Positions 50,601 through 61,300 of a stretch of 64,000 nt of DNA are shown one piece after another (positions within the stretch are counted from its first letter, which is position 1; every line of letters begins with the position of its first letter). The translations under genes were made by a program, and so were the position numbers. The notes beneath the pieces are model-generated. The model did not search any database. It saw only the letters and a list, made by a program, of their open reading frames with translations, and was not told the DNA's origin. The stretch is from Typha latifolia (Eukaryota; Streptophyta; Magnoliopsida; Poales; Typhaceae), in contig CM034105.1 in assembly GCA_019914945.1 (NCBI GenBank), positions 4,154,001 to 4,218,000 of the forward strand. Direction: 5' to 3'.

Positions 50601-50897
50601 CACTCATTCGAGTTTAGAGTACTTGGTAAAAGATTAGAACTTCCAAATTGAAGATCATGCAAACTTCAACAGTGAGTTCTGTCCTCCAAGCTGTCCACAG
50701 GGACATATCACAACAGTCCTCCTCATTCTAAGCAATGTATCGTTCGTAAGCATCCCTCTCCATAGCCTTAGCATGGGAGCCAAGTCACCAGTACTCAAAC
50801 CTAATCATCATTTCCCTCCTTACAAATACCACCTCACACCCCATTCCATGCTCTTCATCCAATTCTCCATCCAATTAATCCTCTTCAAACACTAACA

Positions 50898-51596
50898 ATG
50901 TCTGGCTTCCTTCCTCCAATGTCTTCTCCACCTCCTTTCCCATTTCGCCGCCCTCCGCCGCCATCCACATTGCCGATAAGGGCTCCCCCTCCACCGCAAA
51001 AGACCCCGCCACCACCGCCTACACCCTCCCCACCGATTAGGGCACCGCCACCTCCCCGAAGGATGGCACCGCCACCGCCGCCAATTAGAGCACCGCCTCC
51101 ACCGCCGACAAGAGCACCGCCACCGCCACCGCCGACAAGAGCACCTCCACCACCACCGCCGAGAAGAGCACCGCCACCGCCACCACCATCTCCTCCACCT
51201 AGAAGGGCACCGCCACCTCCGCCGCCCATTAGAGCACCGCCGCCGCCACCGACGCCATTTCGCCCCCCTACGCCTGCAATTACACCTCCATCGCCTCCCC
51301 CGCCAAGCCCGGACCACACGGCCATCATCGTAGTCTTCGCCACGCTCGGCGGACTGCTCCTCCTCGCCTTCCTCGCAGCTGCCATCTTTTGCTTCCTCAA
51401 GAAGAAGAAGCAGAAGAAGCTGATCAAAGAGGATGAGCTGGTGAACGTAGAAGACCACATTCGCGTCCACGAGACTATAGTTCCAGGCTCTCATAGGCAA
51501 AAGCTAGTAGGTCTATCCGTGGACGAAGACATCAAAGTGCAGGAAGTGATGAAGATGGTCGGGGAAGCGTCTCGAATGCGTTCTGCTACTAATTAG
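50898..51596 (+). CDS. TED6/TED7-like proline-rich membrane protein, copy 4, altered tail
   Basis: Single exon, 232 aa. The proline-rich domain (1-140) begins MSGFLPPMSSPPPFPF and has a rearranged repeat order with a PSPPPRRAPP insertion. The membrane span is at about 141-165. The tail differs from its sisters in three ways. PGPHGQK reads PGSHRQK. A 9-base deletion turns EVMKKKELVGEAS into EVMKMVGEAS. A TAG replaces the conserved tryptophan after SATN, so the last five residues are lost. The frame is otherwise open and the membrane part is intact, so the protein may still be made, but this copy shows relaxed constraint at the cytosolic end. It has TACAAATA at 50821-50828 and no exact TERE-like site. 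Confidence 0.8.
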   Translation: MSGFLPPMSSPPPFPFRRPPPPSTLPIRAPPPPQKTPPPPPTPSPPIRAPPPPRRMAPPPPPIRAPPPPPTRAPPPPPPTRAPPPPPPRRAPPPPPPSPPPRRAPPPPPPIRAPPPPPTPFRPPTPAITPPSPPPPSPDHTAIIVVFATLGGLLLLAFLAAAIFCFLKKKKQKKLIKEDELVNVEDHIRVHETIVPGSHRQKLVGLSVDEDIKVQEVMKMVGEASRMRSATN

Positions 51597-52390
51597 GCGA
51601 ATCACGACTAAGTTTTTGAGCTGGCTTCGGACCTTGGATTCCACTGCTGTGTGTTTGTGTTGTTGTGATGAACTATGAGGGTTTACTATTTGAACCCATA
51701 AGTTCGTATGTATGTATGTATGTCTACGTGTGCATGCATGACATGCGTTATTTGTCATTATTTTGAATGTATTTGTTTATGCTTTGTGATCTGTCATCTA
51801 TTCGATTCATTATTTCCATTTTCCAATATACGAATAAGAATAAGAATATGCTCTTTATGACTTGTTCATTTGCTGTGCCAATTAAATCATTGGGGAATTT
51901 ACCAAAACACCTCCTATATTTTAATTTTAACCTTATAGGGAATATGAAGTATTCTTACGTAGTGTTTTGACAGAACTGAAGGTAAAATACGAGGGCAAAA
52001 TGATAAATATCCATAGTAAGGGTGTGAACGATAATAAAAATTAAAAAATAAACCAAAGTGTTTTTAATAAATTGTCCTAATTTTCAGTATTAGAGTTTAT
52101 AGGCTTAGATTTCTATAACCCGGTAATCTTGCAATTCTTGGTCCTATTAATCAATGAACTTTAATAAAGTAGGTAGAGACAGACATTTTCTAAGGAAGTC
52201 AAGATTTAATTTATGATTTATTAGTGCAGTTGGTTTGGATGAGCAACAACCGGCACTTATCCAAATAATAATAATAAGCCCAATAAATTTTTGACAAGTA
52301 AACTGCATTTATCTTGTGTAATAAGTCTAGCCTAAATGACTAGAAGACGTTAATTCCATTGAAGTTCATACTGATGCTTGTCTTCGTCTA

Positions 52391-52391
<1 letters not shown>

Positions 52392-52432
<41 letters not shown>
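52392..52432. repeat. (TC)n microsatellite
   Basis: About 40 bases of TC. Confidence 0.9.
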
Positions 52433-52433
<1 letters not shown>

Positions 52434-52981
52434 AATTCAAACAAGATGGAGTAGCACTATTATCTTGCTTACCAAAAATCCTCAGAAAACTATATATATT
52501 TTTTAATTTTAAACTCCTAATTAGACAACTGGGCCCATAATTTGGTGTAATCTGGGCCCAAGGCCTAATGAGCGGCTATACATCTGCACACGTTTTCTCG
52601 ACGTTTCCTCCTGCCTCCTCCTCACCATCGCATTTGCTTTATATATTGAATCAACTAATAGTTACACTAAGCAATCTATGGGTAAAAGAAAAAGAATTAC
52701 ACTGGATCACCAACTACTACACGAAATAAAGTGCTCATAAGTTTGTCTAACTTAAGATCAATTTTGTTCCAACAAATTAGACAACGGTGGGTAAAGTTTA
52801 AGTACCATTCCTATTTCCTAGTCCTTAGTACAACATCTTGACCAAGATCTAGAAGAATGCACCTGTCACTAAGTCCAAATGTCAAATTCAGATTGGATCG
52901 GATCCAACAAAAATATCTCCGGTTTCGTGTCAGGCCCTATTAAAGTCCTCAAAAGTTAGTTTGCCCCTCGGTCAATACTAA

Positions 52982-53006
52982 CCCCCCCCCCCCCCCCCCT
53001 CACGTG
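52982..53006. promoter_or_regulatory. C18 tract and G-box (CACGTG)
   Basis: Eighteen C in a row are followed by T and then CACGTG at 53001-53006, a palindromic G-box core. It lies about 450 bases before the desaturase start codon. Binding by bZIP or bHLH factors is possible but not shown. Confidence 0.35.
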
Positions 53007-53370
53007 ACAGTGTGATACGCCACCGGAGAAATCAAGCGGCGGAGCCCAAGTGGATTAAACCCCTAATAACTAACATTAGCGAAAACCCCACCTCCAAATC
53101 CTGCAATTATGACGTTAACGATGATATTCTCACCCTTCCCAATATAACCTGAGCACACCCACAGGAATCCTCTAACAAAACCACTGCACCCACTGGTTTT
53201 TTGCGAAGCACAACCAATTCAAGGTTGGCTTGCCCACATAATATCGGATCTCCCTCTCCTTCCCACCTTGCATGCCAAATGGCACAAATACCCTCGCCCC
53301 AAAACTTCCAAGTGTCCTCAAACCCAAGGAGTTTGATTGACACCTAGGGGCATTTTAATCACCCCGCCGG

Positions 53371-53380
53371 CTATATATCT
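53371..53380 (+). promoter_or_regulatory. TATA box of the desaturase gene
   Basis: CTATATATCT, about 80 bases before the ATG at 53459. A start near 53402 would give a leader of about 55 bases. Confidence 0.6.
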
Positions 53381-53458
53381 AAGTGCGCAAGGTTATCGAC
53401 CTTGTACACAACAAGAGGCATTTTGTTTTACCGTTTAGTAGTAGCAGCAGCAGCAGCT

Positions 53459-54732
53459 ATGCAGGCCCAATCGCTCTTCCTCTCAATGCCGGCAATGGCT
53501 AGGTCCCGTTGCCGGGTTTCGGCCATTGCGGTGGCCCCCCCAAACCGGCGCCGAGTTATCCACTCAATGCCGCCGGAGAAGGCCGAAATCTTCAAGTCGC
53601 TGGAGGGGTGGGCGTCGCGCGAGCTGCTCCCGATGCTAAAGCCGGTGGAGCAATGCTGGCAGCCCACCGACTTCCTACCGAACTCGTCGTTGCCCACCGA
53701 CGAATTCGAGGAGGAGATTCGGGATTTGAGAGCCCGGACCGCGGATTTGCCGGACGAGTACTTCGTGGTGCTCGTGGGGGACATGATCACGGAGGAGGCG
53801 TTGCCGACTTACCAGACTATGATTAATACTTTGGATGGGGTTAGAGACGAGACGGGGGCGAGTCCGAGCCCGTGGGCGGTTTGGACTCGGACTTGGACTG
53901 CGGAGGAGAATAGGCATGGGGATTTGCTCGGGAAGTACATGTACTTGTCCGGAAGAGTCGATATGAGGATGGTGGAGAAGACGGTGCAGTATCTCATCGG
54001 GTCCGGAATGGTATGTATGTTTATTTGCTGCTTGCATTAATATAGTTGTAATGAGTGATGATACTGACTATTGAGTCATAATTCAGGGTGGAATGTTGTG
54101 TAATTTAGCCACTAATACCACATTAGCTTTACAATTAATTAATTTTCTTGATCGCTTTGTAGGATCCGGGGACGGAGAACAACCCGTACCTCGGCTTCGT
54201 GTACACGTCCTTCCAAGAGCGCGCGACCTTCGTCTCCCACGGCAACACCGCCCGCCTCGCGAAGCAGCGCGGCGACGACGTCCTGGCCCGCGTGTGCGGC
54301 ACCATCGCCGCCGACGAGAAGCGACACGAGAACGCCTACGCCCGCATCGTCGACCAGCTCCTCGCCATCGACCCTGAGGGCGCCGTCCTGGCGATCGCCG
54401 ACATGATGCGGAAGCGCATCACCATGCCGGCCCACCTCATGCACGACGGGCACGACCCGCGCCTCTTCGACCACTTCGCGTCCGTGGCCCAGCGGCTGGG
54501 GGTGTACACCGCGCAGGACTACGCGGACATCGTGGAGTTCTTGGTGAAGAGGTGGAAGCTGGAGAGCTTGGAGAGCGGGCTCAGCGGGGAGGGGAGGAGG
54601 GCGAGGGATTTCGTCTGTGGGTTGGCCGGCAGGATGAGGAAGGTGACGGAGAGGGCGGAGGAGAGGGCGAACAAGGCGGAGGAGAAGAGGGTGAGGTTTA
54701 GCTGGGTGTTTGATAGGGAGGTGGTGGTGTAG
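53459..54732 (+). CDS. SAD: Plastid stearoyl-[acyl-carrier-protein] 9-desaturase
   Basis: Soluble di-iron desaturase of the plastid stroma; the family converts stearoyl-ACP to oleoyl-ACP using ferredoxin. Exons 53459-54010 and 54163-54732, joined in phase through a short GT/AG intron, give 373 aa. Residues 1 to about 34 are basic and Ser/Ala-rich, like a transit peptide, though shorter than in many homologues. Iron ligands are visible: the glutamates in DMITEEALP (E112/E113), EENRH (E150, H153) and DEKRHE (E236, H239). Other family blocks are [50 protein letters not shown] and [11 protein letters not shown]. The C-terminus ends [11 protein letters not shown], close to the usual FSWIF form. 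The ATG at 53459 is the first in frame. Whether it prefers C18 or another chain length cannot be told here. Confidence 0.96.
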
Positions 54733-55304
54733 TTACCAGTTACTAGTTAGTGGTGGGGTGTTCTCTGTTTTGTTTGGGCTTTTTTCTTTGTTGGAGTTTA
54801 ATCTTGGACTTGTTCAAACTAATCTTTTTAACTCTTAAATCGAGGTCCACTTCATTCTCTCTTCTCTATATAAATGTTTGCTTATTGTGTTTCTGTTCCT
54901 AAATAGTTATTGTCTGGCGGTGGAAAAAAACTGCAATACATATGAAAACTGGAATCGTAAAATATGATTATGAACAAAGGGAATGGCAATTGGCAAATGC
55001 ACATAAAGTATTCAACAACTTCCATTATAAGTATCCATGCCTCTGGCTCTTGGCAAGTTTATTTGTCCAAGGACATAATTAACATTCCTAATGTTTCATT
55101 GATCTTTTGTCTAAGAGATCAGATAAGGGTAAGAAAGGTCCCTATACAGATAGATGCAGCAAGAAGCGAATTGCTCTTTGTTCATCTTAATTTCGCTAAC
55201 TTTTGACATGGCTATGGATTGAGACAAGTACAATTAGCCCTAAAAAACTTAAGAAGGGAAAGCAAAAGCTTCTATCCAACTATAGCATCCTCTCCTCCTA
55301 GTTC
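54733..55304. other. Convergent 3' ends of the desaturase and FAS2
   Basis: About 570 bases between two stop codons of genes facing each other. No other gene is seen. Confidence 0.6.
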
Positions 55305-58300
55305 TTAGTTGATGGCAACAGGTGTTATTCTCTTTTTTGTAGTTTTCTTTACATCAGAGTTCTTGGTCGAAGCTGATAATTTCTGCGTACCTTCACCTTC
55401 GATGTGCTTTGAATTAGCTTTCCGTTCAAGTTTGCCTGCGTCTTGATCATCAATTTCCATAGTTACAGTTTCTGGATTCAAATGTGCTGAATGTGCATTT
55501 CCTACTACCGGTTTCTTTGTTTCTACACAAATTTAAAAGGAATCATATAAGTGGAAACATGGCAAATTGAAAGAGAAGCAAAATGACTAGAATTCACTTA
55601 AAATAGGGCTGTAACAACTAGATCATTAATAGGCCACATTTCAATAATAAAAAAAGAGCAAAAGGTAATAGATCGTTACACAAAATCAATACCTGAGAGG
55701 GAATAAAGTTGCCCTAATTCATCATTCTCAAACTCAAGAACAGTACAGTACCCATCTCGTGAGGACAATGCAAGGTGCTTAGCATCAGGAGACCTAGCAC
55801 GAACAGTAGTGAGTATGAAGCACTTACTCTCTGTGTGTGTGTGTGCGCGTGTGTGTGATGGTTGAGGTGGTGGAAATCAAAGAATCCTAGAGATTTGGAT
55901 ACTCACCATGAAATATCAGTAATAGCTGCATAATGGAGTCCAGCAAATATTGCTATTGGTGGCATACTCTCAGTATCATAGATGTAGAGAGAGTCCAAAG
56001 TGGCCACAGCAAAAATGACTCTATAAGGAAGTTTAAACAAGCCAGCTGCCATCGTTATATACAGAGTTCAGGTTGCAGAATGAGAAACAGTTGTTACAGA
56101 GAAAAGAATAAACTAGAGATACAAAGTCACCTGACTTCGAACCACGTAGACAAAAAAGAACAGGACAGAATCGTACAGCCACTATAGGTTTGTTAGCTGG
56201 AAGTTGTATGGCAGGCCTACATAATAAAAACCCCGTATTTAAGAAAAGTATCCCAAATTTTTGTAGCTAGAAACCGTTTATATTTTGTTTTGGATTTCAG
56301 CAAGTTCCTAAAAGATGCAGCGGGACACCCAGAGTAAAATACGGTCAAGTAATTTGTGCTATAAAAGCCAACACTTCAATGTCTACCAAAATTGAAATTG
56401 AAGAAACCAGATAATATCGGCTTTGAGATAGCATGTGACATATGTATACAACTGAATGCTCAATCAATCAAGGCCCTCTTAGAACTTTTTCGTTTCATTC
56501 AAAAGGAGTAAGATAGAATACAAATCGAAAAGCAAGACATCCAGATATGTTCAATTGTTCACTAAATCAGTAAATCTAAGATGAAGCTGATCATAGAAAA
56601 GATATTGGATGTTTTACCTTGATAGATCTTTTCTTGAGATTATATAAGCAGTGTTAAACACTTCAGGCCCAGATAAATGTTTGCATATACCTGAAAAAGT
56701 GAAAAGTAGCACTCACTGTTTTCCTTCAGAACATGCAAAATTGGAAGATGAAAGAGTACAAAATTTTAAAGATGTTGCCCTTGCTTGTGTCTACCCATCT
56801 AAGAATGCCTCCATTGTAAGTTCTTAAAAGGAATTATATCAAAGCATTTCGGAAAGGACAATACCAGCAAGTATACAGAGGAGACTACAAATTAACATTA
56901 CCAACAGTGATTTAACCTATAAGCCAAGAAATAACATGAAATATCTGAGAGACAAAGTATTTTAACTCGCGAAATAGAAAATAAGTACATGCTAAAGACA
57001 GGTTCTCAAGCAAGCTAACAGTGGTTGTGCAGAATAAATGAAGTACAAGATACTGGGGAATTTAGGGAGTTGATACAAAATAAGTGAATTGAGGAATCAG
57101 ATTAAAGCTACCAGATGAAGCCTGGCCTCAAGAATCATTATAGGAGAGCGATTGGATACTTGGGCTGAACACTTGCTTAGAACTCATGATCACAAACATT
57201 GAGACTATCTCAAACTATATTTTGACAGACAGACATTCTAAATTTACTATCCAGAAAATTTTCAGAACATTGAAAGAAAGTCAATTGATGATGCACACAT
57301 TAGAAAAGCTAGACCTTTTAACATACCAGAAAGAATATGAATATAATACCATCAAGCTTGAAATAATATTTCTATTGATACTACTATAAGCATATACCTG
57401 ATGGCACTAGCAAGAATGATCCATCTGGTGACCATGATAATCTCCGAAAGAAGGATGGCAAAGTCTCATCGTGAAACAGATGAGTCTTAGGTGGTGTAGG
57501 CTGAAAATGGAGGAAATGTTATGCTCCGAACATAGTATCTAACATTGCAACTGATAACATACCATCCAGACCTTTGAATCATCAAACTTTTGAGGATCAG
57601 ACTTTGTTAGCATTTGTTGACAAACAAAGTTAATTTTCTCTAAGCCCTTTGATTTGGTTTGTGGCTTATTTATATATACCCTGCATGTCCTATCTGAGCT
57701 AAGTGAAGCAACATACTGACCCAGCGGATCCCACGCAACTCCCTGAACATAATGCAGATGAGCATCTAATATTTGATGGACGCAACCTGAAAACATCATC
57801 ACATACGAAATAACACATGAGTGTTGCAGCATTTGAATTGACAAATAGATGTCATTTGCCATCATATACCTTTATTAACATCCCATATTATGCAAGAGTT
57901 ATCAACAGAACCAGAGATCAAATATGCACCATCTGCAGACCACTGGAGATCAAGAACATCTTTCCGATGAAATCTGATAAAGGAAATCAAACTAAGCTAC
58001 ATAAATATGATTGTGAGAAGAAACTGTATTTTGATGACAAATTTTGTGTGGAGGATCCTACAATAATGTCTTGAGGACTTTCCAAGTCTGGCCATCATCT
58101 GTTGAGTGTAGTTTCCAAAGTACTAATTCACCTCCTACAAAATGGAAATGCATATAGACATCCATTTTGGTTGTGCTACATGAAGCTTACTTATGCAAAA
58201 TGAAGCATCTAAGGTCCTATTTGCTAAAGGCAATCAACATTTGATGATGAACAACTAATAAACATCAAGGGTTGAAGATAGGATCCACACAAAAAACATA

Positions 58301-61300
58301 CCATCGGCGCCGGATGCAAGCAGTTCTCCTGCAAAAGTAGGATGGCAAAGTCATTTGTCTTAGCAAATCTACAAGGAATTGACAATAGACCAATGTTCTC
58401 CATTACACTATTCAATCAAAGCATTTAAAATAATGGGATAAACAATAGGCAATTTATACAACAAAATATCAATGTTTGAAGGGAACAAAAAGGGAACAGC
58501 TAATGGTTGACATAATTTGGCCTTGCCCTTTTCTATCTTTCTTTCTTTTTTTTGGTTAGTTAACCTAATGTAGTGATCCAAGATGTGTTGCAAAGTCCTC
58601 GCATTGGCATGAGAGGCCCTGGTAAATCATACCCTTTTCTTCAAAAAAAAATGCTACAAATTAAATGGAAGATCAGTTTTTTATCAAATAATTTGAAGCA
58701 GCAAGGCCAATCATGCAAAAGGCTACAAAGAACTGTCAACTTTATGATTCAAGGACCCTGCATCTAAAATGCATTATATAGAACTGCAGTAGATGATGAG
58801 TTGGTGTTACTCATATTGCAAGCTTGTTATTTGGAGTACATAAATGAATTCACTAACTCCTGAATCTTTTCAACAGGCCCTGAACATGTCTTGAATGTTT
58901 AACAATTTAAAGATAGCATATCTCTGATATCGTCCTGCATTCTGACAAAAGTTATGGTAAATGTTAACATTTTGCCAATGTAGGTTTGACACATGCTGAA
59001 TAATTTCCTTTGCAGTAACAAGTAGACATTATTTTCTAGACCTTTTGCAACAACGGGTGGAAAACCAGAGTCTCACTTGCATGCCAAAGAGAAAACAAAA
59101 GTCATCTAACAATTTAATGGACTTCCACAAGATGAAGAATTAGGCACTGAAACACACAGAGTCATCGACAATAACATTACTCTTACTTTACTTCCTATGT
59201 TCCAATTTTTTTAATTGACATTGGACAACCGCTATTATGGATCAAATTCATTGAAGAAACTTTGTTAAAGATTCTACAACTAGCTACACTGCATGGATAC
59301 AAATACAACACCATATGCCCTTTATGTAAATTTAAAATGGGTCAGATTAACTCCAACCCACCCACTACCTTAACCGATTCAAACCATATTCAATAAAAAA
59401 TTCCTACCCAACCCGGATATGGGTAGGAATTTTGGAAAAAAAACAAAGATATGGATATAGATAATTGTCAGGTAGGATTTTCTAGATACGGATACGAGTG
59501 TCAAATATTCGTTCACCCACATAATCTATAAATAATATATTATATTATATACCCTACCAGCTAAAAGCCTAAAACATGACCATTTAACCTAACCCCTATT
59601 CTATACCCTTACCTGATTAACCGTCTTCACCTCGAGTCTCTATCATCCTAGCCCTAGCCACCGTCAAAATCCAAAAACAGTGACGCGCCCTTACCCTCTT
59701 TATCTCCTCCGCAACCATCGCCTCTCCGTCGCCGCCAAGCATCGCATCTGCCTCTCCTCCTTAAGATCACCTTCAACTTCAAGAGCCCCCTCCCCCCTTT
59801 TCTCTCTCTCGTGTTGCCCCCTCTGACACCTACCAGCTACCACATCTAGAAGCACGACATCAACCTTTGTGCTGACACCTTCGTTATTGCCTCCAGCCTC
59901 TTCCTTGTTGCCTCTAGGTTGCCATCCCCTCTCCTTTGCCAATTAATTAAGAATAGTGATAAACCATCCTAGATCCCTCGGCACACCTCCCTTATAGCCC
60001 CGACCTCTTCCTTGTCGCCCGCAGTTGCCACCCCCTCTGCTTTGCCAATTAATAAAGAATAAAGTGATAAACTATCCTAGATCACAATATATATTATGTT
60101 TGTTTAAGTGGTTAATCCATTTATATTACGTTTATTTAAATGGTTTAACCATTTCTACTCAAGGATTAATTATTTAATTGGTTTCCATTTGCAATTGAAC
60201 TTTGGATCCCAAAGCTCATCCGTTTGCGCATGATCATGATATTTATTTATGAGAAGGAGTACAGAAGAAGGATCTTGGTGAGGCTCTTGTATTGTTGGGA
60301 ATGCCCATTGTTTATCTTCCTAATACTATAATTGATATGTTCTCCAAATATAGTGTGAATTTGCCTCAAATTTGTTATTCCTGTAACGGTAAGACATTTT
60401 CTTAAGGAATGCCAATCGTTGGTTATGTTGAATAAATCATCATATAAATGTACTTCTAAGTGAGTCACTGAATGCTCTGTCACTCTCTTCCTAAGATAGT
60501 GATAGATCTGTCTCCTCTTGTGATTATTAGAGTAAGGAAAGATGCTTCGAGTTTTTATAGCGCCCTTCTATATATAAATCAAGGAGTTTGCATTCTAAAA
60601 TGAGACAAGGCGAGAATAGTGGCACTGTTCTAAATGGATGTGGTAGTGAGTCATTATACACTAGTTAAAATTATTGTATAATACTGCATCCTTTCGATCA
60701 AAGTTAAATGGATGTTACTTGTTCTAATTTAAATTGTATTAAAGCTCTAGACTGTCCATGGGTATTTGAACTTGTTCTAATTTAGACTTTGTTTTAAAGA
60801 TCTAGATTGTGAACAAGTACAATTAATATGAACTTGTGTGTATAATGGAACTCTAGATTGTCAAAGCTCTAAACTTTGTACTTGAAATTGTGTTAATTTA
60901 ATTTGTTGAAGTTAATGTGAACTTATATCTAGAATGGAGCTCTAGCTGTTAAAGCTCTAAACTTTGTATTTGAAATTTGTCTTAATTTAATTTCTTGAAG
61001 TTAATGTGAATGAAGGTGCAATTGTTCTTGGCATCCTTTGGGGTTTGGGTGCAATAGGTATTTGTGAACTGATAATAACTGACTGTTTAAGTATTCAAGA
61101 TATATTTTTAGTTCAAGTTTTATTCGTATCCGGTTAAGATCTGATCCATATTTGATATGTATCTATATTCGTATAAAAACCTAATCCGAATCCGATCTAT
61201 ATCTATCTTCGTATAAATTCTGATTCGTATCCGATCTGTATCTGTATTCGTATAAAATCTGATCCGTATCCGATCTACATCTATATTCGTATAAAATCTT

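Larger units (their letters stand above)
40610..51760. repeat. Tandem segmental duplication carrying four TED6/7-like genes
   Basis: Each unit has about 0.3-0.8 kb of related upstream DNA (a block with cattagttttgttaa..., then aagatgatgcaaacttc and agcatgggagccaagtca), one gene, and about 0.4-0.9 kb of related downstream DNA (with gaatctccctacttcacagg in the first three). Starts are at 41369, 45090, 48348 and 50898, so spacings shrink from 3.7 to 3.3 to 2.6 kb. The upstream blocks at 43700-44450 and 49720-50600 match each other best. Copies 1 and 3 share a farther patch (39240-39350 and 47930-48030). Confidence 0.85.
51800..53340. other. Region between the TED6/7-like array and the desaturase
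   Basis: No gene is supported. It holds a CT microsatellite and an 18-base C run. The last 300 bases are probably the desaturase promoter. Confidence 0.55.

Noticed and set aside
1007..51596. Metabolic gene cluster in the strict sense
   Set aside because: The genes act on polymers and assembly, not on successive steps of one small-molecule pathway, and no scaffold-forming enzyme is present.
53107..53343. Open frame of 78 codons on minus before the desaturase
   Set aside because: No family motif. It overlaps the likely desaturase promoter.
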